A DNA stretch of 64,000 bases. It comes from Woeseiaceae bacterium (GTDB taxonomy: Bacteria > Pseudomonadota > Gammaproteobacteria > Steroidobacterales > Woeseiaceae). Positions 8,311-17,657 of this stretch are shown one piece after another. Made by a program: the position numbers and the translations under genes. The notes under the pieces are model-generated. The model was not told the origin of the DNA and searched no databases. It worked only from the letters and a program-made list of their open reading frames with translations. The DNA is taken from the NCBI GenBank assembly GCA_024640315.1, contig JAHEFF010000003.1, positions 87,963 through 151,962 on the forward strand, read 5' to 3'. Positions within the stretch are counted from its first letter, which is position 1. Each line of letters opens with the position of its first letter.

Positions 8311-9558
8311 ATGCTGGTAAACGTCGACAGGAAGAGACTTTCAGTTTACCTGCAGGTGATCTTGCTGGCGCTGGCCGCATCAGTGATCTACAGCGCACCT
8401 TATCTCAGGCAACTTTTCAAAACCTCACTGCTCGATGCTTTCTCACTCACTGAGACACAGCTTGGCAACCTGAGCAGTATGTACGCGATCTGCTCCATCA
8501 TCTGTTACCTGCCGGGTGGCTGGCTCGCAGATCGTGTGGCGCCGCGAATTCTTGTCATCATTGCACTTTTCTCCAGCGCCGCCACGTTTGCCTGGTACGC
8601 AACGATACCGGGTTACCCTGCACTCCTGATCATTCACGGCCTGTGGGGCGTCATCGGCGTCGGCATTCTGTGGGCGGCAATGTTCAAGCACATTCGCCTG
8701 CTCGCTGGCGGAGACGAACAAGGGCGCATGTTCGGCGCACTCGAGGGTGCGCGGGGACTATTTGAGGCCATCCTGCTCACGGTAGCCACTTTTGTTTTCA
8801 CGCTATTTGCCACCCGCAAACTCGGCATGATTAACGTCATTGTCATCTATGCCGTAGTCGCCACCGCACTCGGCTTCCTGATGCTCTTCATGAAGAACGC
8901 AACCGGGGCGTCAAGCGACAAGCCTGCCGAACCAATACGCCTTGCTGACGTATTGTCAATCGTCAAGCAGCCAGCCGTCTGGTTGTTGTGCATCATCCTG
9001 ACCGCGGTCTACCACCTGTTCTGGGCGACGATTGAGTTTCCGAGCTTTGCTGAGACCGCCGGTTTCGGCATGCCACTTGCGGCCGCCACCGCGCTCGGCG
9101 CGACCAAGCTCTGGATGCGACCTTTCGGTGGCGTCCTCGGCGGCATGATTGGTGACCGAATCACCAACGCCAAACTGATGACGTGGCTGTTCCTCGCCGG
9201 CATCATCTGCTGCCTGTACCTGGCGCTTATGGACACGTCGCCGGAGATGCGCTGGACGCTTTGGGTTTTCATTATTCCATTCGGTCTGCTTGTTTATGCG
9301 GCACGGGGCATATTCTGGGCGTTGCTCTATGATTGCCCCTTGCCGACACGCGTACTCGGCACAGCAATCGGATTTATTTCCATCATGGGATACAGCTCCG
9401 ATGCTTATATCCCACAGGTCGCCGCCTACCTTCATGGCACCTACTCGACCGCATCGGCGTACCAGTGGTTCTTTGCCTATGTAGCAACTGCAAGTGCCAT
9501 CGGGATGACCGCGTCCTGGATGCTGGGTCGAATCTCCAGGCCCGCGGACGCCGGCTGA
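8311..9558 (+). CDS. MFS transporter
   Basis: A 415-residue membrane protein with about twelve hydrophobic segments and a major facilitator loop signature between segments 2 and 3 ([12 protein letters not shown]). A second copy of the loop follows mid-protein ([16 protein letters not shown]). It lies 64 bases after the exported phosphodiesterase and only 5 bases before the GMC dehydrogenase, so the three look co-transcribed. The likely job is uptake of the organic product released outside or of the dehydrogenase substrate. Nothing in the sequence names the substrate. Confidence 0.85.
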   Translation: MLVNVDRKRLSVYLQVILLALAASVIYSAPYLRQLFKTSLLDAFSLTETQLGNLSSMYAICSIICYLPGGWLADRVAPRILVIIALFSSAATFAWYATIPGYPALLIIHGLWGVIGVGILWAAMFKHIRLLAGGDEQGRMFGALEGARGLFEAILLTVATFVFTLFATRKLGMINVIVIYAVVATALGFLMLFMKNATGASSDKPAEPIRLADVLSIVKQPAVWLLCIILTAVYHLFWATIEFPSFAETAGFGMPLAAATALGATKLWMRPFGGVLGGMIGDRITNAKLMTWLFLAGIICCLYLALMDTSPEMRWTLWVFIIPFGLLVYAARGIFWALLYDCPLPTRVLGTAIGFISIMGYSSDAYIPQVAAYLHGTYSTASAYQWFFAYVATASAIGMTASWMLGRISRPADAG

Positions 9559-9563
9559 AGTCG

Positions 9564-11252
9564 ATGACGGAGTTCGATTACATTATCGTCGGGGCAGGGT
9601 CTGCCGGGTGTGTGCTCGCCAACCGGCTCAGCGAGGATCCGGACACTTCGGTTCTGCTTCTTGAAGCTGGCGGATCCGATCGCAGCATCTTCATCCGCAT
9701 GCCGACCGCGTTGTCTATTCCAATGAACATGGACGCGTTCAACTGGGGCTACGAGAGCCGGCCTGAGCCTTTCCTGGACGGGCGTCAGATGGATTGTCCG
9801 CGCGGCCGGGTTCTCGGCGGTTCGTCCTCGATCAACGGCATGGTTTACGTTCGAGGCCATCCTTACGACTTCAACCAATGGCAGGAACTCGGGGCAGCGG
9901 GCTGGGGCTATGACGACTGTCTGCCCTACTTCCGCAAGTCGGAAAGCTGGATGAACGGCAGTGACCAGTACCGTGGCGGCGAAGGTCCTCTCGCGACGTG
10001 CAATGGCAATGGAATGCGCAATCCCTTGTACCGGGCATTCATCGAAGCCGGACGCGAGGCCGGTTACCCGGTGACGGAAGATTACAACGGGTTTCAGCAG
10101 GAGGGCTTTGGCGCAATGCACATGACGGTCAGGAACGGCGTTCGTTGCTCGACGTCGCTCGCCTACCTGCGCCCCGCCCTGGGCCGACACAATCTGGCAG
10201 TAACAAAGAAGGTGTCGGTCAATCGGATCGTGCTTGATGGCAGAAAGGCCACCGGCGTCGTTTACTCGGCGGGCGGCGCGGACCACACGGTCAATGCGCG
10301 CGCCGAAGTCATCGTCTGCGCAGGTTCAATCGGATCACCGTTGCTGCTGCAACGCTCCGGCATCGGACCCGGTAATGTATTGCAGAACGCCGGTGTCGAG
10401 GTGGCTCACGATCTGCCCGGCGTCGGCGAGAACCTTCAGGATCACCTGGAGGTTTATTTTCAGTATCGCTGTAAAGAGCCCATTACCCTGAATTCGAAAC
10501 TCGGCCTGTTCAGCAAAGCCATGATCGGTAGCCGATGGCTTCTCAACAAATCAGGACTGGGGGCCACCAACCATTTCGAGTCATGTGCATTCATTCGCTC
10601 GCGGCCCGGTGTTCAGTGGCCTGACATACAGTTTCACTTTCTGCCCGCAGCAATGCGCTACGATGGGCGAGCCGCATTCGACGGGCATGGTTTCCAGGTG
10701 CATGTAGGGCCCAACAAACCGGCCAGCCGGGGTCATGTCCGGCTCACTGGCGCCGCCATCGATGCGTCACCCGACATTTGCTTTAACTACCTGTCGGCGG
10801 ATCAGGATCGTGCCGACTGGCGCACTTGCCTAAGGCTGACCCGCGAGATCCTGGGTCAGCCGGCGATGGACCGGTATCGCGGTGATGAGATTCAGCCTGC
10901 GATCGATCTCAACGCACATGACGATGTCGATCGGTGGGTGCGACAGAACGTCGAAAGCGCCTATCACCCTTCTTGCACCTGTAAGATCGGTGCGGACGAC
11001 GATCCGATGGCGGTGCTGAGTCCGGATTGCCGGGTGCGCGGCATCGACGGCTTGCGTGTTGCCGATTCGTCGATCTTCCCGGTCATAACGAACGGCAACC
11101 TGAACGCACCGACCATCATGGCGGCCGAAAAGGCAGCCGACATGATTCGCGGCAAGCCGGCACTGAATGAAGACGCAGACTGCTGGATCGACGAGCAATG
11201 GCGCGAACGACAACGCACCAGCGCACCGGCCCGCGACATCACAGACAAATAA
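9564..11252 (+). CDS. GMC oxidoreductase, choline dehydrogenase-like
   Basis: A 562-residue flavoprotein with the GMC layout. It has an N-terminal FAD motif ([19 protein letters not shown]), the GMC signature [18 protein letters not shown], and a C-terminal block with catalytic His in [11 protein letters not shown] plus the later NLNAPTIM. The HPSCTCK motif and length match choline dehydrogenase (BetA-type), which oxidises choline to betaine aldehyde. Related GMC enzymes act on other alcohols such as polyethylene glycol or aliphatic alcohols, so choline is likely rather than certain. The open frame extends back to 9333 inside the MFS gene, but ATG 9564 starts exactly at the expected [10 protein letters not shown]. 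No intact betaine aldehyde dehydrogenase is present in the window. Confidence 0.85.
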   Translation: MTEFDYIIVGAGSAGCVLANRLSEDPDTSVLLLEAGGSDRSIFIRMPTALSIPMNMDAFNWGYESRPEPFLDGRQMDCPRGRVLGGSSSINGMVYVRGHPYDFNQWQELGAAGWGYDDCLPYFRKSESWMNGSDQYRGGEGPLATCNGNGMRNPLYRAFIEAGREAGYPVTEDYNGFQQEGFGAMHMTVRNGVRCSTSLAYLRPALGRHNLAVTKKVSVNRIVLDGRKATGVVYSAGGADHTVNARAEVIVCAGSIGSPLLLQRSGIGPGNVLQNAGVEVAHDLPGVGENLQDHLEVYFQYRCKEPITLNSKLGLFSKAMIGSRWLLNKSGLGATNHFESCAFIRSRPGVQWPDIQFHFLPAAMRYDGRAAFDGHGFQVHVGPNKPASRGHVRLTGAAIDASPDICFNYLSADQDRADWRTCLRLTREILGQPAMDRYRGDEIQPAIDLNAHDDVDRWVRQNVESAYHPSCTCKIGADDDPMAVLSPDCRVRGIDGLRVADSSIFPVITNGNLNAPTIMAAEKAADMIRGKPALNEDADCWIDEQWRERQRTSAPARDITDK

Positions 11253-11264
11253 GAGGGGGTTCGC

Positions 11265-12779
11265 TTGAGTTATTCAATCAGAAGCATAACAACTGGCATT
11301 ATGATGCTGGCGCTGGCGGCCTGCGGGAGCGAGTCGCAGGATACTGCCACGACCCAAACCCCCGAATCTGTGCCTGCGCATGCAACACCGTTCGCCGTTG
11401 GCTCCAGCACATTCTTCATTCACGATGAAACCCGCCCTTACGACAGCGTCAATGGTATCAACGAAGGTATCAGGACTTTGCTTACCGAAATCTGGTACCC
11501 GGTAGACCATGACGTTGCCGAGTCGGGACCCTACAGGCGTGCCACCTATGGCGACTACGTCTTCGGTGACCGGGATGTCCATCGTCTGATGATGACCAGG
11601 ACAACCTTTTTCCACATGACATCGGATACGGTTCGCGAGGGCGTCACTGCCGAACAGATTGAAGCGGCCATCGATGAACTCTTCCTGCGCGAGCGAGGCA
11701 GTGTCATTGATGCACCCGTCGCGGACGTCGGCCATGGGCTACCCGTTGTCGTAATGAGCCACGGCGACGCCGGCAGCCGTTACAACATGCAGTCCGTCAC
11801 CGAATATCTAGCCGCTCATGGCTACCTGGTCATCGCACCCGAGCACACCGGCAATTCCCCCTATTCCCTGACCGGCCGCGATCCGGCATTCGACAGTGAC
11901 CCGGAATTCCGGGAAGCGATGGCAGGGGTAATGCCGCACCTTGCCGAACTGGGGACGTACGGCCAGGAAGAAAACTACGGGCAGAGTTACACGCCCTTGT
12001 CTTCGGGACGAGGCTCGGTCGAATTCCTGCAAAGCCTGGATCGCTCCCTGCTGCAGCGGCTTAATGATCTTCGTGCAGCGCTCAGGGAACTCGACCGAAT
12101 GAACGAGGAAGGTTTCGCTGGCGCGGGACCAGGCGCGCTGAATCTCGAACGCATCGGCCTGACAGGCCGCTCCTTCGGCGGCGGCACCACCTTGATGGGG
12201 CTGTCAATGGAACCACGATTTACAGCCGGTTTCGCCGTTGTTCCGCCCGGCTGGGCCGACACGAGGCCTGCGCTTCCGGCGGAAATACTCGTTCCGGCGA
12301 GCGAAGAATCCGTAATATTGTCGGCAGAAGGGCCCTTCCCGCTAACCACTATTTCCAAGCCGACCGTGCTTCTTAGCGGAGCCGAAGACTCGCTGATTAT
12401 CGGGCTCGCGGCGCAGGTGGCGGAAATGAGCGGCACCGACGCGCCAAGCGCAGAAAACCCGCACCCGCTATTGCGGCAGGCTTTCGAGGCAACGGACTCC
12501 CCGGTCATCTGGGGCTTGCTGGCGGACTCCAATCACGCCACTTTCGGCGTGTCGGGCGGTTACTGGTGGCCCGACCTGAAACCCAACACGCAGGCGCGCA
12601 CTTTCGATCCGGACACGGAGTTTGAATTGATTCCGCCATCGATTGCACACGATATGCAACGGGAACTGGCGCTTGCATTTTTTGACCTGACGATTCGCGA
12701 AGACGCGTCAGCAAAATCTCGCTTGCTGGAAAATCGCTATCGTGGCGCAGGACTCATCATTGAGTCCCGCAACTTCTAG
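11265..12779 (+). CDS. exported alpha/beta hydrolase lipoprotein
   Basis: A 504-residue lipoprotein (LALAACG lipobox near residue 20) followed by an alpha/beta hydrolase fold. The oxyanion-strand region VVVMSHGDAGSRYNM is typical of platelet-activating-factor acetylhydrolase or dienelactone hydrolase relatives. The nucleophile elbow is GRSFGG, and a late DSNHATFG probably carries the catalytic His. The start is TTG 11265, with a strong AGAGGGGG sequence at 11252-11259 at the right spacing. It follows the GMC dehydrogenase by 12 bases. It probably cleaves an ester outside the inner membrane; the substrate is unknown. An ester of choline or a phospholipid acetyl group would fit the neighbourhood. 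Confidence 0.8.
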   Translation: MSYSIRSITTGIMMLALAACGSESQDTATTQTPESVPAHATPFAVGSSTFFIHDETRPYDSVNGINEGIRTLLTEIWYPVDHDVAESGPYRRATYGDYVFGDRDVHRLMMTRTTFFHMTSDTVREGVTAEQIEAAIDELFLRERGSVIDAPVADVGHGLPVVVMSHGDAGSRYNMQSVTEYLAAHGYLVIAPEHTGNSPYSLTGRDPAFDSDPEFREAMAGVMPHLAELGTYGQEENYGQSYTPLSSGRGSVEFLQSLDRSLLQRLNDLRAALRELDRMNEEGFAGAGPGALNLERIGLTGRSFGGGTTLMGLSMEPRFTAGFAVVPPGWADTRPALPAEILVPASEESVILSAEGPFPLTTISKPTVLLSGAEDSLIIGLAAQVAEMSGTDAPSAENPHPLLRQAFEATDSPVIWGLLADSNHATFGVSGGYWWPDLKPNTQARTFDPDTEFELIPPSIAHDMQRELALAFFDLTIREDASAKSRLLENRYRGAGLIIESRNF

Positions 12780-12808
12780 CCTGAAAGACGCATAGTGATA
12801 AAGCCTTC

Positions 12809-13933
12809 ATGACCCTGATTCTGTCCATCGCCATTATCATCACGATGCTTACGTCGCTAGTCCTGGTAGCGCGCTGGTACAACCTGCGCTGCGAGGGCCC
12901 GCTACCAGCACCGCTATTCACATTTATCGCCATTTTGTTTACATCGGGACTGGACGTCGGCCTGATCATGTTCCCGCTGGTCGATTTTGAAGCCTATGCA
13001 AGTGAAGAAGCCTACTCCTTCACCAACCCCCTCGCGTTCGAGTTTGGTTTCTGGGGATTCCTGGTATGGGGTTTTTATTTTCTGACGACGTTTTATTTCT
13101 GCATTGTCGAGCCAAAGCTCAAGCTGTTCGAGATACCGATAATCAAGTTCATCAACAACGTCATTATCATCGGCACCTGTGCCTTCACGGGCTACCTCTT
13201 TCTTATATACCTGCCCAGTTACATCGAAGGCATCAGCGATACATTCCGATTTGCGCTTGTTGCACTGGTCGTACTCATGGCTGCGTTGTCAAGCACACAT
13301 ATCCGTTTCATCGCAATTTTGAGCGTTTCTTCGACCTGGCTGTTCTTTTTACTGATTGCCGGTGTCTGGTTTTCCTCCGGCATGGGTGTGACGGGATTTC
13401 TGCAGTCAGCTTCGAACATCAGCGGCTACTTTGAAAACATTCAACGCTTTGTCCTGCCTGTCAGCGACTATCACCAGTTCTACCTGTACTGGTGGTTTGC
13501 ATGGAGCATCATGATTGGCCAGTTCGTGGCCCGATTTGCCGGAGGCCTCAAAGCCTGGCAGTTGCTACTGGCACTTTTGGTTGTGCCGTCCATCCCGATC
13601 GCAATCTGGTTTTCGGTGCTTTACTACTATTTCGTCAATGACCTGGTCATCAGTGACTTCTGGCGCATCAGCATGATCGTCGTCGGCGTCATCTTCGTCG
13701 TGAACTCACTCGACTCGCTGATTCGCCTGTACACGCGTAACCTGAACCTGACGGTTGACCGACTTGGTTTGAAAAAATATATCACCGGCAACTGGGCGGC
13801 ATTGTTTGGCCTCGTTCTGCTCTACCAGTTCACGCCGCTCGAGATCGAGTGGGTTGGTGTCGTCGTTATCGGTCTCTATGCAGCTGTCTACGCCCTGACA
13901 TTCAAGCGCCGCCGCGAGTTAGCGATCGGTTGA
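12809..13933 (+). CDS. divergent, shortened BCCT-like membrane transporter
   Basis: This 374-residue polytopic membrane protein has about nine or ten hydrophobic segments. By eye it aligns with betaine/carnitine/choline transporters. SGLDVGLIMFPLVDF corresponds to the BCCT glycine-rich helix (AGVGIGLMFFGVLEP in the BCCT at 27671). FGFWGFLVWGFYF corresponds to its HWGLHAWAIYA, YLYWWFAWSIMIGQFVARF to [20 protein letters not shown], and VVNSLDSL to the TSADS region. It is about 150 residues shorter than usual BCCTs, lacking the N-terminal helices and charged termini. Asp replaces the middle glycine of the GxGxG motif. It sits between an exported hydrolase and an exported MBL enzyme. A transport role is inferred; sensor or accessory functions are possible. 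Confidence 0.6.
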   Translation: MTLILSIAIIITMLTSLVLVARWYNLRCEGPLPAPLFTFIAILFTSGLDVGLIMFPLVDFEAYASEEAYSFTNPLAFEFGFWGFLVWGFYFLTTFYFCIVEPKLKLFEIPIIKFINNVIIIGTCAFTGYLFLIYLPSYIEGISDTFRFALVALVVLMAALSSTHIRFIAILSVSSTWLFFLLIAGVWFSSGMGVTGFLQSASNISGYFENIQRFVLPVSDYHQFYLYWWFAWSIMIGQFVARFAGGLKAWQLLLALLVVPSIPIAIWFSVLYYYFVNDLVISDFWRISMIVVGVIFVVNSLDSLIRLYTRNLNLTVDRLGLKKYITGNWAALFGLVLLYQFTPLEIEWVGVVVIGLYAAVYALTFKRRRELAIG

Positions 13934-13965
13934 TCGATCAGGTAACAACGCAAAGGAAGAGTGAA

Positions 13966-14838
13966 GTGACATTATTGAGATTTCGTGTGGCAGCTGCTGC
14001 CGCGTGCCTCTTAACAGTCAACGTCTTTGCGCAGGTTCCGGATCTGTCGGATGTGACTATCGTTACCACGCCACTTGGCGACGGAATGTACATGCTTGAG
14101 GCCACCGGTGACGTTGCCGGAAATATCGCGGTGTCTGCAGGCGAAGACGGGATCCTGATTGTCGACGACCAGTTTGCAGGACTGACGGATCAGATACTCG
14201 ACGCGCTGCGGGAAGTCTCGAGTGGCCAGTTGCGATACATCATCAACACTCATCATCATGATGATCACAGCGATGGCAATGCCAGCCTGGTTTCGCAAAC
14301 CGGGGCGACGATCATCGCGCACGACAACGCCCGGCAGAGGTTATCAAGCAAGCCGGCCGGACACTGGCCAACCATCACGACCTCCGCTGGCCTGTCCATT
14401 CATTTCAACGGCCAGAAGATTACAGCGTTTGCCGTACCTGGCGGGCATACCGACAACGACATCATTGTCTTCTTCGAACCGGCGGGCGTCGTTCATATGG
14501 GCGATCTCTTTAACTCGGCCCGGACCAGCTTTCCTCTCGCCCACCTGGCGGCGGGCGGCAATGCTTTGCGCATCCTGGATAACATCGAGCGGATATTGCC
14601 GATGATTCCCTGGGATGCCCAGGTCATTGCCGGTCATGGCCCGCTGTCCGATCGGGCCGGACTGGTCGACCTTCGCGACATGCTGGCGTTCACGATCGAC
14701 TTCGTTGAGAGGCGCAAGAAAAGCGGCCGATCACTGGGTGAAATTCAGGCCGAGGGCTTTCCCGCTGAATATGATGAATGGGCCGGCTACATCACAGCCG
14801 ATGCATGGACAGAAATGATCTACGCAAGCCTGCCGTAG
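13966..14838 (+). CDS. exported MBL-fold metallohydrolase
   Basis: A 290-residue protein with an N-terminal signal peptide (RFRVAAAAACLLTVNVFAQ) and a metallo-beta-lactamase fold. The zinc motif NTHHHDDHSDGN (HxHxDH) is followed by FAVPGGHTDND and late AGHGPLSD metal ligands. It resembles the periplasmic MBL hydrolases often annotated as cyclase- or glyoxalase-II-like; its substrate is not evident. I chose GTG 13966, preceded by AGGAAGAG at 13954-13961, because it yields a clean signal peptide. The longer frame to 13849 runs back into the BCCT-like gene. A short gap to the convergent gene at 14866 shows no clear terminator. Confidence 0.82.
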   Translation: MTLLRFRVAAAAACLLTVNVFAQVPDLSDVTIVTTPLGDGMYMLEATGDVAGNIAVSAGEDGILIVDDQFAGLTDQILDALREVSSGQLRYIINTHHHDDHSDGNASLVSQTGATIIAHDNARQRLSSKPAGHWPTITTSAGLSIHFNGQKITAFAVPGGHTDNDIIVFFEPAGVVHMGDLFNSARTSFPLAHLAAGGNALRILDNIERILPMIPWDAQVIAGHGPLSDRAGLVDLRDMLAFTIDFVERRKKSGRSLGEIQAEGFPAEYDEWAGYITADAWTEMIYASLP

Positions 14839-14865
14839 TCGACCGACCGCGCCGGCCCGCATCCG

Positions 14866-16134
14866 TTAGTCTGCGCCTAATTCATCCAGCGCCTGATAGG
14901 TCGCAATCTTCATGTTGAATCGTGTTTCGTCACTCCAGGGCGAACCCAGGAATTGGGTCATCAGGATGGCGACCAGGTCCTCCTCAGGGTCGATCCAGAA
15001 CTTCGTGTTAGCCGCACCACCCCAGGAGTAGGCGCCTTTTGAGGATATGACGCCGGTCAGGCCCGGGTTCGTAATCACGCCGAAGCCGAGGCCGAATGAC
15101 TGTCCGGCATAAAGGTGCGATCCGGGGTACTCACCCACGCCTTCATTCCTGACTTCATCCGTCAGGTGATTGAGGGTCATGAATTGCACTGTCTTCGGGC
15201 CGAGAATCCGCGTGCCGTTGTAAGAGCCGCCGTTACGCAGCATCTCGCAGAAGATCATGTAGTCCATCGCGGTGGAAATCAGGCCGCCACCACCGGAAAA
15301 AAGCGTTACGCCGGTTGGTGGCCGGCTGTAATCCGCAGGCAAAACCGCCATGCGGTTTTCGTCCACGTTCCAGTAATGATTGCTCGCCAACCGATGCATC
15401 TTGTCTTTCGGCACACTAAAAAATGTGTCATTCATACCGAGCGGCGTGAATATTCTCTTCTCGAAATACTCTTCGAGAGTCATGCCGCTGAGTCGCTCGA
15501 CCAATGCGCCCAGCACGTCCGTCGCCACACTGTAGTGATACCGCGTCCCCGGCTCGAAGCGCAGCGGCAGAGCCGAGAGTTTGTCGATATATTCGTCCAG
15601 ATCCTTGCTGTCGGACAGGCCGGACTCCTGGTAAGCAGTTTCGACTGCGTGATCACCCTCGAAGCCGTATGTCAGACCTGCGCTGTGGGACATCAGCTGT
15701 TCGATCGTCATCGGAGACTTCGGCGCGACCAGCTCACCGTTGCGCATGATCTTCTGGTTTTCAAATTCGGGAAGGTATTTCGACACCGCATCGCCGAGCT
15801 GAAACCTGCCCTCCTCGTAGAGCATCATTGCCGCGACGGTTGTGATCGGTTTCGTCATCGAGTAGATCCGGAACAAGGCGTCCGTATCCATCGGCTTGTC
15901 GTTGTCGAGGCCATAACTTCCGGCCGCTTCCAAATGCACGATCTTGCCGTGCCGCGCGACCATCGTGACGACGCCTGCCATTTTGCCCGCATCGATGTCG
16001 CGTCGCACAAACTCGGTGATCTTCCCAAGCCGCTCACTGGAAACCCCTACGTCTTCCGGATCGACCATCTGAAGTTCTGCCGCGCTGAGCGGCAACATTG
16101 CGAGGGAGAGCAGAACGACGCATATCGATTTCAT
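14866..16134 (-). CDS. exported serine hydrolase, class C beta-lactamase/esterase family
   Basis: A 422-residue protein with signal peptide (MKSICVVLLSLAMLPLSAA). It carries the serine beta-lactamase-like SxxK motif SMTK (S92, K95), YHYSVATD as the Tyr motif, and a late GGAANTKFWIDP region instead of a classic KTG. This pattern suits EstB-type esterases or penicillin-binding-protein-like amidases rather than true resistance enzymes. The frame extends to 16203, but ATG 16134 gives the signal peptide directly. It is the last gene of a minus-strand set with the FAD oxidoreductase and the CehA/McbA protein, 134 bases downstream of the former. Substrate unknown. Confidence 0.82.
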   Translation of the reverse strand: MKSICVVLLSLAMLPLSAAELQMVDPEDVGVSSERLGKITEFVRRDIDAGKMAGVVTMVARHGKIVHLEAAGSYGLDNDKPMDTDALFRIYSMTKPITTVAAMMLYEEGRFQLGDAVSKYLPEFENQKIMRNGELVAPKSPMTIEQLMSHSAGLTYGFEGDHAVETAYQESGLSDSKDLDEYIDKLSALPLRFEPGTRYHYSVATDVLGALVERLSGMTLEEYFEKRIFTPLGMNDTFFSVPKDKMHRLASNHYWNVDENRMAVLPADYSRPPTGVTLFSGGGGLISTAMDYMIFCEMLRNGGSYNGTRILGPKTVQFMTLNHLTDEVRNEGVGEYPGSHLYAGQSFGLGFGVITNPGLTGVISSKGAYSWGGAANTKFWIDPEEDLVAILMTQFLGSPWSDETRFNMKIATYQALDELGAD

Positions 16135-16268
16135 GGGACTACAACCTGAATAACATCCTGGACGAGAGCGACACAATGTTGTCGATCTCCACACTGAAGT
16201 CAATGATCCGCGATGCAGCGTCCACTCCCTGCCCGAAGAAGCGCCTGGACGGCGGGGCTACCCGCGTA

Positions 16269-17630
16269 TCAGCGCAGGCGCACACCCTGGCGGGCGAGCT
16301 CAGCCTGAACCAGTTTGATGTCGAGCTCGTCAAATGCCTGCTCGTGCCTGACCGACATCGCCGCGGCCACGCCTGCCCCCTGCCCGGTAACGGTGCAGCA
16401 CACCATGTTACGAGTCGCTGCGTGACTGTCCTTGTCGCCGCCGGTAATTCGTCCTGCACAGATGAGGTTGCGCACGCCTTTCGGCAGCAAAGTGCGGTAC
16501 GGCACGTGAAAATATCGGCCGGTGGTCGGCAGGATCAGGATTCCGTAGCCGTCAATGAATTCAGGAAAGATGCCGATACTGTCCTCGAAACGCGCCTGCT
16601 CTCGCACGTCATGGGACGTCATGTTGTAGACGGCGTCGATCTTTCGCGTATCGCGAATACCAATCGTCATGCCGAAATTCCGCAGCTTCGCCTTTTCGCA
16701 GCCAGGGTTGAAGCGGCGCATGGCGTCGACCGCCATCATTGCCTGCTTGCGCCCTTCCATCTCACCGCGGGTCAGGTCATCGGGGTCGGTGCCGTCATAG
16801 CCCAGCAGGTGCACGAGGTTCAGGTAGGTCAGGTCACCGGTGTCGTAGATAGCTCCCCAGGTTCCGGCGATGGTGTCGAGGTTTTCCGGGATGACGCCAG
16901 CCTTGCGCGCTTCTTCGAAGGGCTTTTTCAGGAAAGGCGAGAACATTTCATCCTCCTTACCTGTGGTTTCGACAGTCCACTGGCCGTAAGCCCAGTCGCT
17001 GTATGTATGTGGATTCGCCTTCACATGCTCAATGAATCGCTTCTTGTCCACCCCGGACATCGAAAACATCACTGATGCACCAATCATCTCCTCTTTAGGG
17101 TTCTTCACTGTGACCGCGCCAGCCCTGTGTGCCACGTCGGCATCCCCGGTTGCATCAATCACCCGTTTCGCAAGAATGGCCTCTCTCCCGGCCTTGCTCT
17201 CGACGATCGCGCCGGTGATGACATCGCCTTCCAGCACCGGCGCAACAAACAGGCGATGCAACATCGGGGTGATGCCTGCTTCCTCAACCAGCACGTCGGC
17301 AACGCACTTGAAAGCCTCGCCATCCAGCGCATGACTGTCGGACTGTGGCTCCTTGACGGCAGCACCCATTGCTTTGGCGCGCTCCTCAAACTCTATGCCG
17401 ACGCCCTCTGTGTCCACCGTGTGCTCGTGCCGGTACCAGGCGAACCCCTCGACACCGACCGCGGTGATGTTGCCGCCGAAGCAGCCGAAACGCTCCAGTA
17501 GCGTGACCGATACGCCTGCGCGAGCTGCGCCGATTGCTGCGGCCAGGCCTCCCGGACCGGACCCGACGACCAGCACATCAGTTTCGTGAATGACGTCGAC
17601 CTCGCGGGCCGCCTCGCTAATCTTCAACAA
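16269..17630 (-). CDS. FAD-dependent oxidoreductase
   Basis: A 453-residue flavoprotein of the FAD_oxidored type. It has an N-terminal dinucleotide motif (VLVVGSGPGGLAAAIGAARAG), a GCFGGNIT segment that is common in this family and in succinate-dehydrogenase-like enzymes, RVIDATGDADVA in the middle, and ICAGRITGGDKDSHAATR near the C-terminus. The start is TTG 17630 (or the next codon, TTG 17627), preceded by a full GGAGG at 17636-17640. It begins 27 bases after the CehA/McbA stop, so the two are probably co-transcribed. It is cytoplasmic by lack of a signal. The substrate is not identifiable. Confidence 0.8.
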   Translation of the reverse strand: MLKISEAAREVDVIHETDVLVVGSGPGGLAAAIGAARAGVSVTLLERFGCFGGNITAVGVEGFAWYRHEHTVDTEGVGIEFEERAKAMGAAVKEPQSDSHALDGEAFKCVADVLVEEAGITPMLHRLFVAPVLEGDVITGAIVESKAGREAILAKRVIDATGDADVAHRAGAVTVKNPKEEMIGASVMFSMSGVDKKRFIEHVKANPHTYSDWAYGQWTVETTGKEDEMFSPFLKKPFEEARKAGVIPENLDTIAGTWGAIYDTGDLTYLNLVHLLGYDGTDPDDLTRGEMEGRKQAMMAVDAMRRFNPGCEKAKLRNFGMTIGIRDTRKIDAVYNMTSHDVREQARFEDSIGIFPEFIDGYGILILPTTGRYFHVPYRTLLPKGVRNLICAGRITGGDKDSHAATRNMVCCTVTGQGAGVAAAMSVRHEQAFDELDIKLVQAELARQGVRLR

Positions 17631-17657
17631 CGTTGCCTCCCACTACCAGCAATCTCA

